Origin: Sulfurospirillum_A sp029027265
GTDB lineage: Bacteria; Campylobacterota; Campylobacteria; Campylobacterales; Sulfurospirillaceae
NCBI GenBank assembly: GCA_029027265.1
Contig: CP093061.1
Location: 1,116,001-1,180,000, forward strand
Direction of reading: 5' to 3'
DNA: 64,000 bases
The position numbers and the translations under genes are program-made. Of this stretch, positions 17,087-27,147 are shown piece after piece. Every line of letters begins with the position of its first letter. Position 1 is the first letter of the stretch. Under the pieces are notes generated by a model. The model was not told the origin of the DNA. It did not search any database and saw nothing but the letters and a program-made list of their open reading frames with translations.

Positions 17087-17631
17087 TTATTCTCCTAACA
17101 TATCTTCTTTTAGACTATTTTGAGCAGGATTTTTACCAATCCAAATTCCATAAAGTGCTTTTTTAAACTCTAAACCTGTTATTGTCTCTTTAAGTTCATT
17201 GTTTTTGTAGATTTGTAGACCAGTTGATGGAATATATAGAAAATCATATATATCATTCTTTTTTATTTCTTCAAGGAAAACTGCTAAAAAAGTCTCTATT
17301 TTTTCTTTTATTTGTTCAGTATTGCCATTGGTTGATTTTGTAAAACCCTCTCTTGTTCCGTTTTCCATTTTTTTGCTAGTTATAAGAGAAGATACTATGT
17401 GAAGTCTTATGTTCATCTTTTCATTTGAGTCTATTATATTTTGGAAGTTTGAATTTTTTTCTTTAAGATATAGACCTCCAACATATAAATCTAAAAAAAC
17501 TTATCTCTAGTTCCTTGACCATTTAGAATTAGGTTTTTATAACTGTTTTCTAACTCTAAAGCATTTAGTGTTGTAAGTGATAAAATAACTGCTGTACATG
17601 TAAACAGTATTTTTTTTATGAAAGCATCCAT
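17087..17631 (-). pseudogene. Chalcone-isomerase-like secreted protein, frameshifted in a poly-A/T run
   Basis: The start at 17631 (MDAFIKKILFTCTAVILSL...) encodes a signal peptide and the N-terminal fold. The frame stops at the T7 run of the coding strand (A7 on the + strand, 17493-17499). One more T would join it to the downstream frame, which runs to 17087 and gives 181 residues. The C-terminal part (YDFLYIPSTGLQIY, FKKALYGIWIGKNPAQ) fits chalcone-isomerase-like periplasmic proteins of unknown substrate. The start overlaps the dbpA stop by 16 bp, so the gene is translationally coupled. It could be a real mutation, phase variation or a sequencing error. Confidence 0.8.
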
Positions 17632-18944
17632 ACTCTTAATACCTTTCCTTTGATTTTCGATTTTTTAAGTTTTTCAAATGTCTCTTGTGCAAATTCATTT
17701 CTTATTGAAACATAAGAATCTTTTCTGTTTATTGTGATTTTTCCTATCTCTTTACCATCTAATCCAAGCTCTTTTGTTAAAGCCCCTAGTATATCTCCAG
17801 CTCTTATTTTGTCACGTTTTCCACCATCAAAGCAAAGTGTTGTCATTTTTGCTTTGTATGAACGCTGAGAGTCTACATGTAAAGAGTTTATATCTTCAAG
17901 TTCAACATCAAGATACTCTTCGTAACCTCTTACAAATGAGATAGCTAATCCTTCTTTATCCATACGTCCTGTTCGTCCAATTCTGTGCGTGTAAATTTCT
18001 TTACCTTTTGGCATATCATAGTTTATAACCAAATCAACACTAGGAATGTCAAGTCCACGTGCTGCAACGTCAGTGGCAATAAGAAATGTACAACTTTTGT
18101 GAGTAAACTCTAAAAGAGTCTCATCTCTATCAATCTGTTCTAAATCGCTATGAATACTGAGTGCATCGTAATTTTTGTGTTGTAGTTTCTCTTCAATCTC
18201 TTTACACTTTATCTTTGTGTTACAAAATATAATACATGTTTCAGGTTTAAAGTGTTGAATTACCTTCTCAACTCCTTCATCTGAGAACTTAAAAAATCGC
18301 TCTTTTATACTTGATTTTTCTGCTTCAATTTCAACTTCTATTCTGTCATTTTGTATGGATTTACTAAGTTCTAATATATTTTTATCAAAAGTTGCTGAGA
18401 AAAGAAGAGTTTGTCTTTTTTTAGGAGTAAAGTTTATAATTTTCTCAATATCTTCAAAAAATCCCATATCTAGCATTCTATCTGCTTCATCTAAAACCAA
18501 TGTTTTAATTAAATCTAGATTAAGTGACTCTTTCTCTAAAAGTGCTAAAATACGTCCAGGAGTTCCAACAACTACGTGAACACCATGCCTCATAGAGTGT
18601 ATCTGTCCTTTCATGGGAGTTCCTCCACAAAGGGTTAAGATTTTTGTGTTCTCAACAGAGGCTGCTAGTCTACGAAGTTCTTTTGCTACTTGGTCAGCTA
18701 ATTCTCTTGTAGGTGCTAAGACTATAGCACTTGTTTCGTACCTTTTTTTGATATCAAGTTCGAGAATGAGTGGCAAACCAAAAGCAGCCGTTTTTCCACT
18801 GCCTGTTTTTGCTTTTGCTAAAACATCTTGTTTTCTTAAAATTAATGGTAAGGTTTTTTCTTGTATAGGTGTTGGAGTTTTGTAGCCCAAATTATTTAGG
18901 TTTTTTATCATATTTTTATTGTCTATTAAATCTGCAAAAGTCAA
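17616..18944 (-). CDS. dbpA: DEAD-box RNA helicase DbpA
   Basis: 442 residues from a TTG start (AAGGAAC upstream). The helicase core shows the Q-motif region PTPIQEKTLP, motif I AKTGSGKTAA, PTRELADQ, GTPGR, VLDEADRM, SAT and HRIGRTGR. The last 75 residues form the DbpA RNA-binding domain (DKIRAGDILGALTKELG, KGKVLRVWML), which targets 23S rRNA hairpin 92. It therefore acts in 50S ribosome assembly. A chalcone-isomerase-like gene overlaps its 3' end. Confidence 0.92.
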   Translation of the reverse strand: MTFADLIDNKNMIKNLNNLGYKTPTPIQEKTLPLILRKQDVLAKAKTGSGKTAAFGLPLILELDIKKRYETSAIVLAPTRELADQVAKELRRLAASVENTKILTLCGGTPMKGQIHSMRHGVHVVVGTPGRILALLEKESLNLDLIKTLVLDEADRMLDMGFFEDIEKIINFTPKKRQTLLFSATFDKNILELSKSIQNDRIEVEIEAEKSSIKERFFKFSDEGVEKVIQHFKPETCIIFCNTKIKCKEIEEKLQHKNYDALSIHSDLEQIDRDETLLEFTHKSCTFLIATDVAARGLDIPSVDLVINYDMPKGKEIYTHRIGRTGRMDKEGLAISFVRGYEEYLDVELEDINSLHVDSQRSYKAKMTTLCFDGGKRDKIRAGDILGALTKELGLDGKEIGKITINRKDSYVSIRNEFAQETFEKLKKSKIKGKVLRVWMLS

Positions 18945-18998
18945 TATAAAGTTCCTTTTAGATAGTATATAAGATTATATCATAATTGAAAGAGTTTA

Positions 18999-19817
18999 AT
19001 GAATAATTTTAAGAGTAGCTGTGCCTCGCGTCAGTTTGGGAAGTTTGCATCAAAAAAGTTTACACCATTTTTACAAAACATTATTAACAAGACTTATGTT
19101 TGTTTGATGAAGTTAGATATGAGTGAATTTTATACTTATGATAAGTATAAAAGTTTAAATGAATTATTTACAAGGGGATTAAAAACTCCTAGAGAGTATA
19201 GCTCAAATGAAGACGAGTTTATATCACCTTGTGATGCGTTTATAAGCGAAGCTGGTGATATAACAGAACAAAAAGCCTTACAAATAAAAGGACATTCATA
19301 TAGTGTTAGAAATCTTTTAGGAGATTATATTCTTAAAAAAGAGAAAGATAGGCTTGTAGATGGAAAGTATTTGAATTTTTATCTGTCTCCAAAAGATTAT
19401 CATCGTTATCATGTTCCTTTCGACATGAGAATAAAAAAAGCAGTTCATATTCCTGGAAAACTTTACCCTGTTAACTTTGCTTGGCTCAGAAAAATTCCTG
19501 AACTTTTTGTAGAGAATGAAAGAGTTATTTTAGAATGTTATACAAAAGATGAAAAACTTTTTTATATGGTTTTTGTAGGAGCTCTAAATGTTGGAAAAAT
19601 GCAGTTTATATTTGATCACAATATTCAAACCAATGCAAAGTTAGGTATAGAACAGTTTTACATGTACCATGATTTATTACTTAAAAAAGGTGATGAACTA
19701 GGACGTTTTGAGATGGGTTCAACTATTGTTATGTTTTTTGAAAAAGATATGGTTAAGCTTTCATGTAAAAAAGACAAGCTGATCAGATTTACTGAAAAAG
19801 TGGCAGATAAAAATTAG
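18999..19817 (+). CDS. psd: Phosphatidylserine decarboxylase proenzyme
   Basis: 272 residues. The family block LSPKDYHRYHVPFD contains the catalytic histidine. The autocleavage site appears as EMGSTIVMFF near residue 240, a MGST variant of the usual LGST, where serine becomes the pyruvoyl group. The enzyme makes phosphatidylethanolamine at the inner membrane. It is divergent from dbpA across a 54-bp gap, with no obvious operon partner except the broken PAS-EAL gene 10 bp downstream. Confidence 0.93.
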   Translation: MNNFKSSCASRQFGKFASKKFTPFLQNIINKTYVCLMKLDMSEFYTYDKYKSLNELFTRGLKTPREYSSNEDEFISPCDAFISEAGDITEQKALQIKGHSYSVRNLLGDYILKKEKDRLVDGKYLNFYLSPKDYHRYHVPFDMRIKKAVHIPGKLYPVNFAWLRKIPELFVENERVILECYTKDEKLFYMVFVGALNVGKMQFIFDHNIQTNAKLGIEQFYMYHDLLLKKGDELGRFEMGSTIVMFFEKDMVKLSCKKDKLIRFTEKVADKN

Positions 19818-19827
19818 GAAACCCATA

Positions 19828-21969
19828 ATGTTTAAAGAACTCTGTAGTTTAAATTATTCTTATGAACAAATGAAAGGACTTGTTGGTTCTTTGATTATAA
19901 GTATTGTAACTGTAAACATGTTAGCACCAGTAGGTGTTTTTATTGTTTTGTACGATAAGTTAAACAATAGTTATTTATTTTATTGGTTGCTACTTCATAT
20001 TATTATTGCTATCTTCCGTCTTTTTGTAGGTAATATTTTTTCTAAATATCTTATAAAAAATAATAAAGAAAAAATAAAAAAATATTTTAAATATTATATA
20101 TTTATAGTAGCAATAAGTGGTCTTTTATGGGGAATTATATTCTTTGCCTCAATCTTTCAACTATCAGATGTTCATGTATACTTTCTACTTACTATTATGT
20201 TTGCTCTTACTTCGGGTTCTATAGTAACTTTGGGTACAGTGCATATTGCTTCTTATTTATTTATTTTAACGATTACTATACCAACAATTATTGCTCTTAT
20301 ACTTGTTGAAAATACCTATTTAGGTTATTTTGAAATTTTAATTGTTGTAACATATGTAATAACAATTTACAAAATGGAGCAAAAAAATAAAAGACTTACA
20401 AAAGAAAGTATAAAAAGCTCTATAATGCTAAATCAATACATGGATATAACAGACAAAGGTGCCATTATCTCAAAAACTGATTTAGCAGGTATTATTACTC
20501 ATGTAAATGATAATTTTTGTAATATATCAGGATATAGTAGAGCCGAATTAATAGGTAAAAATCATAACCTAGTAAGACATCCAGAAGTACCAAAACTTAC
20601 TTTTAAAAATATGTGGGAAAAGATAAAAAAGAAACTTGGCAAGGGATTATTAAAAATTTAGCAAAAAATGGTGATGCATATTATGTTAGTACTATTGTTA
20701 GTCCCATTTTAGATGAAAACAACAATATACTTGAATATATCTCTTTTCGCCATGATATAACGGAAATAATGAGTGACAAGAAGCAACTTTTTGACTATCT
20801 TGAGACTAATAAGTTAAATATTTTAATAATGATTCAGATTGAAGATTATTCAGTATTGGAAAAATTTTATGATAAAAATACAGTAACAGAGATAGAAAAG
20901 GTGTTTGGAAATGCAATTTTATATCTTTTACCAAGTAACTATAATTTTACAAAAATATATTATTTAGAAAATGGTCTATTTGCGTTAGCAAAGAGTAGAC
21001 GAGAATGTAGCAATTCAAAAGAAGAGTTAAAAGAAATTTTGAAAATATTTTTACAAAATGTTAAAGATTATATGGTAAAACTTAGCAATATAGAGTACGA
21101 TATATCGGCTATTTGTAGTTATACATATGGAGTTATTCAGATATATGAAGATGCCAAAATTGGGATAGAAAAAGCTATAGAAACTAAAAAATGTATAGTA
21201 TATGCTGATGGACTTTCTTGTATAGAATATACTACTGCTCTTAAAAATATAGAGACACTGCATACTCTAAAAATTGCTATTGATGATAAAAAAGTTATTT
21301 CTTATTTTCAACCAATCATTGATAATAGTACAAAAAAAGTAAGTAAATAAATATGAATCTTTAGTTCGATTGATTAATGAATTTGGACGAGTTGTATCTC
21401 CTGACGAATTTATTGATGTTGCAAAAAAAGGTAGGTATTATAGCCAAGTAACGAAGATAGTATTGGATAACTCTTTTAAAGTTTTAAAAGAGACAGATAA
21501 AGAAATTTCTATCAATTTATCTGTACTAGATATAGAATCAAAAGATGTTCAAAATAAAGTTTTTTTATTACTTGAAGATTTTAAACAAGATGCTCATAGA
21601 ATTATTTTTGAGATATTAGAGAGTGAAGATATTAAAAACTTTGATACTATTATAAGCTTTATAAAAAAAGTAAAACTTTATGGTGTAAAAATTGCAATTG
21701 ATGATTTTGGAACCGGTTATTCTAATTTTGCTAGGCTCCTTCAGTATGAACCAGATTTTGTAAAAATAGATGGAAGTTTGATAAAAAACATAAAGGATAA
21801 CGAGTTAAGTAAAAATATAGTAGAAACCATAGTACTTTTTGCAAAGAAACAGAAAATAAAAACTGTTGCAGAGTTTGTAGAAAATGAAGAAGTTTATAAT
21901 ATAGTTAAAGAGATGGGAATAGACTACTCTCAAGGGTATGCTTTTGGAAAACCAGAAGAGTTATTTTAA
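19828..21969 (+). pseudogene. Membrane PAS-(degenerate GGDEF)-EAL protein broken by two frameshifts
   Basis: Three adjacent frames form one protein. 19828-20661 encodes about six membrane helices and the first half of a PAS domain (TDLAGIITHVNDNFCNISGY). 20613-21350 encodes the rest of the PAS and a GGDEF-like region lacking the GGDEF motif. 21370-21969 encodes an EAL domain with IFEILES, IAIDDFGTGYS and VKIDGSLI. The first break is in A6 at 20625-20630; A7 restores WEKIKKETWQG. The second is a duplicated AAAT near 21343-21352; removing one copy restores SKYESLVRLINEF. An intact protein would be a c-di-GMP phosphodiesterase-like sensor of about 710 residues. Confidence 0.85.
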
Positions 21970-23012
21970 GCGCAACAGCTGCTTGGTTTCTTCTTAGGTA
22001 GTAAATACTTATAAAATAAAAAAAACATAACTATAGCCGAAACAGCCTCAAGTAAATTAGCATTTTCATCTACATGTACACTCTCTTGAATACTTCCTAA
22101 AAACCTTAAAAATGTAGTATCCATAATATATGCAAAAAACGTAGTCCCAATTATAACAGAGCTAAGATATATGATAGTAGACTTTGTACCAAGTATTTTT
22201 TTTACCACAGAGATAGTTACAAGATTTGTTGCCGGACCTGCTGTAAGAAATACAAAGGCAGCTCCTGGAGAAAAACCAGTGAGTATAAGTGTAATCCCAA
22301 TAGGAATGGAAGTGATAGCACAGACGTAAAGAGGCATTGCTATAAGCAGTACAAAGATGTAGCTTAAGAGTAAATTATCTGATAAGAAGGAAGTCATATC
22401 AGTAGGTATAAGTGTGCTAAGAATTGAACCTAAAAGTATACCAATAAGAAGTGATTTTGCAATACCTGAAAAAAGTTGGTTAAAAGCATAATCAAAAACA
22501 CGGTTTATAAATGGTGATTTATTCTGTACATGTAAAGATATAAAATTCTTTTTATTAACTGGCTTCTGGAGACTCCATATCGATACTTTTTTCGGCTCTT
22601 CTTTTATAAAAATCATAGATAAAAACCCAGCTAAAATGGAAATAAAAACAGAAGTAATAACACGATAAAGAGTAAAAAACCAGCCAAATGCTCCATAAGT
22701 GGCACTAATAGAATCCACACCAGTGATAGGAGTAGCTATAAGAAAAGTTTGCAAGGCACTTTTACTAGCACCACTGTTTTTAAGAGATGTTGCAAAAGGA
22801 ATAACACTACAAGAACAAAGAGGAAGAGGGACTCCAAGAAGTGCTGCTTTTAAAACTGAACTTATAGAGTTTTTTCCTATATGTTTTTGTATATAGCTAT
22901 CTGGTATGAGTTGTTTTATGATACCCGCAACCAGAAGTCCAAATATAATATAAAATGAGATTAGACTAGAAAAGTGCCAAAAGTTACCTAAAAATGTTGA
23001 AATAAACTCCAA
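21966..23012 (-). CDS. Metal-efflux-type permease (SO_0444/ArsP-YraQ family)
   Basis: 348 residues with about eight membrane helices. The family signature PLCSCSVIPFATSLKNSGAS followed by FLIATPITGVDSI is present, and the protein ends in PSSCCA, a cysteine pair seen in the Cu/Zn-efflux-like branch. The substrate is probably a soft metal or an arsenic compound, by family only. It converges with the PAS-EAL pseudogene, overlapping its end by 4 bp. A Fur-box-like sequence lies upstream at 23022-23048. Confidence 0.85.
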   Translation of the reverse strand: MEFISTFLGNFWHFSSLISFYIIFGLLVAGIIKQLIPDSYIQKHIGKNSISSVLKAALLGVPLPLCSCSVIPFATSLKNSGASKSALQTFLIATPITGVDSISATYGAFGWFFTLYRVITSVFISILAGFLSMIFIKEEPKKVSIWSLQKPVNKKNFISLHVQNKSPFINRVFDYAFNQLFSGIAKSLLIGILLGSILSTLIPTDMTSFLSDNLLLSYIFVLLIAMPLYVCAITSIPIGITLILTGFSPGAAFVFLTAGPATNLVTISVVKKILGTKSTIIYLSSVIIGTTFFAYIMDTTFLRFLGSIQESVHVDENANLLEAVSAIVMFFLFYKYLLPKKKPSSCCA

Positions 23013-23021
23013 AATACCCCT

Positions 23022-23048
23022 TTAATAAATGATAATCAATATTAATTA
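23022..23048 (-). promoter_or_regulatory. Fur-box-like site before the permease gene
   Basis: TTAATAAATGATAATCAATA followed by TTAATTA resembles the interrupted GATAAT repeats of Fur/Zur sites. It lies 10-36 bp upstream of the permease start. The match is imperfect, and AT-rich DNA gives false positives. Confidence 0.35.
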
Positions 23049-23154
23049 TAGCAGATTACATTTAATTATTGTTAAAAATAACTTCAAACTATCAAATAAA
23101 TGTCCAGATTTTTAATGATATGCAAAACAGAATGAAAATTTCTGACGTATATGC

Positions 23155-24489
23155 TTAGAGAATTTCACTAAATTTACGTTTTGCATACCATACTATAAAC
23201 AGAGCTGATAACCAGATAAAAGTAACAAGCCCCCACCAATAAAATTCAAGGGGTAGTTTATAGTAAGTAAATAGACTAAACACAACAACTGGTACTAGAA
23301 GTTGCCTAAAAAGACTTAGAAAGACTAAAAGTGCCGGTTTTTTTATGCCTTGAAGGAACGAGATATTTATAAAAACCAATACATAGGCATAAAGTGAAGT
23401 AGCAGCTGCATAAAGATAGCTTAAGCCAGCTTCGACTACTAAGGCATCATTTGTAAAAACTCTCATCAAAAACTCTCCAAAAGTAAAAAGTGAAAACATA
23501 CCAATTATCCATAAAATAAAGCCAACTTTTTGAGCATAAACAACACTCTCTTTGACTCTTTCATACAATCCAGCACCATTGTTTTGAGATACTATAGCTA
23601 AAACAGCAACATTGATACCAATAATAGGAAGTAAAAATATCTGTTCAATTCTAATGGCAATGCCATAAGCAGCCACAACATGTTGCCCAAAGCCAGATAT
23701 ATAGTAGGTGATAATAAACATACCAAGAGCCATAAGTAACATGTTGATTGTAGGAGGAGTTCCTTGTTTAAAAAATGAAAAAACTATTTGTATATCAAAT
23801 TTAAATGTAGGAAGATTTTGAAGCAGATAAGTTTTTTTAAGAACAGCAAAAAGATATATAAAACCTAAAAATTCTATAATAATAGTTGCATAAGCTATAC
23901 CACGAACTCCCATAGGTTCTATTCCAAAACCACCTTTTATAAACCAAAAATCAAGAATTATATTTAGAAAAAAGCCAATAACTAAAAAATTTCTAAAGGC
24001 TCTTGTATTTCCTAAAGAGGTTAGCATTGCATTGGTAAAAAATACACCTACATAAAATATAGCTCCAAAAAGAACAATGTTTATGTATGAAAGTGCTTCT
24101 TTAAGGTACTCACCCTCTGCTCCTAAAATTCCCATCAAAAATGGTGCACTAAGATATCCTATAGTTGTGATAATAATAGCAATAAATATTGCAAAAAAGA
24201 GAACATGAAGAATTATCTGTTTTGCGTCATCTGTTTTCTTCTCTCCTATAGAATTTCCTATAAGTGCAGTAACACCTTGGCTCATACCTCCAGCAACTGC
24301 AACTATGATGAAAAATATAGAAAAAGTAAGTGATAGAGAAGCTAAAGCTTGAGTTGATATTTCACCAGCAAAAAAAGTATCAGTTACATTAAACATAGTA
24401 TGAAAGAAGTACCCTATACTTGATGGTATTGCGATACTCCTTAGATGGTTTTTTATGCTTCCTTTGGTTAAATCTGAATTTTTGAACAA
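23155..24489 (-). CDS. MATE-family multidrug/metabolite efflux transporter
   Basis: 444 residues with twelve hydrophobic segments in two similar halves, beginning with the MATE-type SIPSSIGYFFHTMFNVTDTF and ADTFFAG-like turn (FFAGEIS). Members export cationic compounds using Na+ or H+ gradients; the substrate here is unknown. It starts with TTG immediately after the TAA of the chemoreceptor gene (TAATTG), so it is coupled to it. The ribosome site is weak. Confidence 0.9.
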   Translation of the reverse strand: MFKNSDLTKGSIKNHLRSIAIPSSIGYFFHTMFNVTDTFFAGEISTQALASLSLTFSIFFIIVAVAGGMSQGVTALIGNSIGEKKTDDAKQIILHVLFFAIFIAIIITTIGYLSAPFLMGILGAEGEYLKEALSYINIVLFGAIFYVGVFFTNAMLTSLGNTRAFRNFLVIGFFLNIILDFWFIKGGFGIEPMGVRGIAYATIIIEFLGFIYLFAVLKKTYLLQNLPTFKFDIQIVFSFFKQGTPPTINMLLMALGMFIITYYISGFGQHVVAAYGIAIRIEQIFLLPIIGINVAVLAIVSQNNGAGLYERVKESVVYAQKVGFILWIIGMFSLFTFGEFLMRVFTNDALVVEAGLSYLYAAATSLYAYVLVFINISFLQGIKKPALLVFLSLFRQLLVPVVVFSLFTYYKLPLEFYWWGLVTFIWLSALFIVWYAKRKFSEIL

Positions 24490-26034
24490 TTAATTTGTCT
24501 TAAATTGATTTAATTTGTTATTCAACTCTTTTGTCATGCTTGTTAGATGCGTCGCTGCCCCTGTGATTTCATTTACATTTGTTGAGTTTTGAACTGAGAT
24601 GATATTTATTTCTTCAATCATTTTTATGATAGTGCTTAACTCTTCACCCATTTTTATATAGTCTTGTACACTTTTTGAATTTATATTAGAGGCATTGTGC
24701 ATTGTATTTGAAATAACATTTATTCTCTCTTGTGTAGTTTGTGCCATCTTTGAAATTTTTTGATTTTTTTGTGCACTTGCATCATTTATAGATTGGACAA
24801 TGATATTTATAGTAGCACTAATTTCTCCTAGAGATTTTTGAGTTCTCTCAGCTAAGTTTCTTACTTCATCAGCAACAACAGCAAATCCACGACCATGTTC
24901 ACCAGCACGAGCAGCCTCAATAGCAGCATTTAGTGCAAGAAGATTAGTTTGATCTGCAATGTCTCCTATGATACTAAGGACATTTTGTACATCAGTTGCA
25001 GTTGTGCTTAAGTCTTTGATTTTTTCAGCCAGCTCTATCTCTTCTCTAGCATTTTCTTCAATAATTTCTTTTTTAGACTGGTCAAGACTTTTAGTTGCTT
25101 CTATTATTTCATCTTTATTCTTTTCAACTTCTGTTATTGATTCAAGCATTTCATTTTTAGTTTGATTAGCTTTTTGTGTAGTTTGTTCTACTATTCCCAT
25201 AGATTTTTCAGCAGATTTACCAACTTCTATAGATGTTGATGAGAGTTGATTAGCGATAGTAGTATTCTCAACAGAAGTGGCTTTTGCACTTTGTACCAAT
25301 TCTCTAGTTTTTGAGATAAAGTTGTTAATTTGCATGAGAATTTTACCTATTTCATCATGTTTTTTTATCGGTAGAGTTTGAGTATAATCTTGAGTTTCGG
25401 CTACTTTTTTTGCAAATCTTTCTATATTTTCTAATCTTGCTAATATAAGAGTTTTAAAAGCGTATATTATACTAGACATTACAATGATATTTAGAAGAAT
25501 GTTTAGATACGATAAAATATTTATTTTGCTCATTATCTTTTCTGAATGTTGAGTATATATTTTAACTGCATCATTACTTAGTTTTAAAATTTGTAAGTTT
25601 TTTTGTAGATCAGATTTACTTATATCATTTTTTTCTGTTTTATTTATGACTTTTTTAATTCTTTCATAAAAAGGAACCCAAGTTGTATATATTTCTTTAG
25701 TTTTAATTTTAAAATCATTATCCATTTTAAGGTTTATAATCTCTTTACCTAAAGATATTTTCCCATCTTGTTGATCTTGAATAATTTTGTTAAAAGCAGA
25801 TGCAGATTCTTTTAGAACTTCAAGTGATTTTGGAGTTTTAAATTTATACCAAGCTAGAACCTCTTTTGATATTTTTTGACTTAGCATTCTTTGTTTGCCC
25901 AAAACACTAATTACTGAAATCTCTTTTTGACTAGAACTCACGAGTGAACTTATATATAGGTTCATGGTCATAAAAGCAAACACAGAGATTGCCAATAAAA
26001 TATATACCTGACTTTTTATACTCATACTTTTCAC
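24490..26034 (-). CDS. Methyl-accepting chemotaxis protein with a PilJ-type sensor region
   Basis: 514 residues from GTG (AAGGA 5 bases upstream); an ATG three codons later is possible. The first helix is at about 8-29, then a periplasmic domain with the motif LGKQRMLSQKISKE, a second helix near 180-200, HAMP, and the methyl-accepting hairpin. The conserved tip sequence DQTNLLALNAAIEAARAGEH is present, then GRGFAVVADEVRNLAERT. The sensor motif is shared with the receptor at 8143, so it may sense nitrate/nitrite or a related ligand. It is followed directly by the MATE gene. Confidence 0.93.
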   Translation of the reverse strand: MKSMSIKSQVYILLAISVFAFMTMNLYISSLVSSSQKEISVISVLGKQRMLSQKISKEVLAWYKFKTPKSLEVLKESASAFNKIIQDQQDGKISLGKEIINLKMDNDFKIKTKEIYTTWVPFYERIKKVINKTEKNDISKSDLQKNLQILKLSNDAVKIYTQHSEKIMSKINILSYLNILLNIIVMSSIIYAFKTLILARLENIERFAKKVAETQDYTQTLPIKKHDEIGKILMQINNFISKTRELVQSAKATSVENTTIANQLSSTSIEVGKSAEKSMGIVEQTTQKANQTKNEMLESITEVEKNKDEIIEATKSLDQSKKEIIEENAREEIELAEKIKDLSTTATDVQNVLSIIGDIADQTNLLALNAAIEAARAGEHGRGFAVVADEVRNLAERTQKSLGEISATINIIVQSINDASAQKNQKISKMAQTTQERINVISNTMHNASNINSKSVQDYIKMGEELSTIIKMIEEINIISVQNSTNVNEITGAATHLTSMTKELNNKLNQFKTN

Positions 26035-26046
26035 AATTTTCCTTTT

Positions 26047-27147
26047 TTAAACGTTAAATCTAAAGTGCATTACATCACCATCATTGACGACGTAATCCTT
26101 TCCTTCTAATCTCATTTTACCTGCATCTTTAGCACCATTTTCACCAGAACAAGCAATGAAGTCATCATAAGCAATTACTTCTGCACGAATGAAGCCTTTT
26201 TCAAAGTCATTATGAATTACCGAAGCAGATTTTGGAGCTTTCCAACCTTTATGGATAGTCCATGCTCTTACTTCCATAACTCCCGCGGTAAAGTAACTAA
26301 TGAGATTTAATTTATTAAATGCAGTATGAATGATTTTGTTAAGTCCAGATTCTTCAATGCCAAGGTCTGCTAAAAATTCATTTGCTTCTTCCTCTTCAAG
26401 TCCACAAAGTTCTTCCTCTATTTTTGCACAAAGTACTATAACTTCTGCTCCTACTTCTTTAGCACGAGCTCTTACTTTTGTTACAAATTCGTTATCTTCT
26501 AAAAGAGAGTCTTCATCAACATTTGCACCGTAAATAATTTGTTTGTTAGATAAAAAACGAAGTTCTTTGTCCAATTCTTCAAACATTGGGTCATCTTTTT
26601 TTGCAAATGTACTAACTGGTTTTATATCATCAAGATGAGCTTTTAATTCTAACGAAAATTTGTGAGCTGCACGAACACTTTTGTCTGCTTTTGATGTACG
26701 AAAAAGCTTATCGACTTTTTTATCAAGTTGTTGAATGTCCGCAAAAATAAGTTCACTCTCAATAATTTCAATATCTCTAAGAGGGTTAATATCTCCTTCA
26801 ACATGAGTAATGTTGTCATCTTCAAAACATCTAATCATATGCAAAATAACTTCAACTTCACGTATATTTGAAAGAAATTGGTTTCCAAGACCTTCACCAG
26901 TTGAAGCACCTTTTACAAGTCCAGCAATATCAACAAAATCTACTGTAGAGTACTGAATACGCTCAGGATTTACTATTTTTGCTAACTCGGAAAGTCTATC
27001 ATCAGGAACTGGAACTACTGCTTTATTTGGCTCTATCGTACAAAATGGGTAGTTTGCACTTTCTGCATTTTGTGCTTTTGTTAAAGCGTTAAATGTTGTT
27101 GATTTTCCTATGTTAGGAAGTCCTACTATACCTACGCCTAAACCCAT
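26047..27147 (-). CDS. ychF: Ribosome-associated ATPase YchF (OLA1 family)
   Basis: 366 residues. Walker A is GLPNIGKSTTFNALT, then DFVDIAGLVKGAS (G3) and an altered G4, giving the ATPase rather than GTPase preference known for this family. The C-terminal TGS-like domain includes GVMEVRAWTIHKG and ends GDVMHFRFNV. YchF binds ribosomes and modulates translation under stress. The ATG overlaps the pepA stop (TAATG), indicating coupling. Confidence 0.97.
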   Translation of the reverse strand: MGLGVGIVGLPNIGKSTTFNALTKAQNAESANYPFCTIEPNKAVVPVPDDRLSELAKIVNPERIQYSTVDFVDIAGLVKGASTGEGLGNQFLSNIREVEVILHMIRCFEDDNITHVEGDINPLRDIEIIESELIFADIQQLDKKVDKLFRTSKADKSVRAAHKFSLELKAHLDDIKPVSTFAKKDDPMFEELDKELRFLSNKQIIYGANVDEDSLLEDNEFVTKVRARAKEVGAEVIVLCAKIEEELCGLEEEEANEFLADLGIEESGLNKIIHTAFNKLNLISYFTAGVMEVRAWTIHKGWKAPKSASVIHNDFEKGFIRAEVIAYDDFIACSGENGAKDAGKMRLEGKDYVVNDGDVMHFRFNV

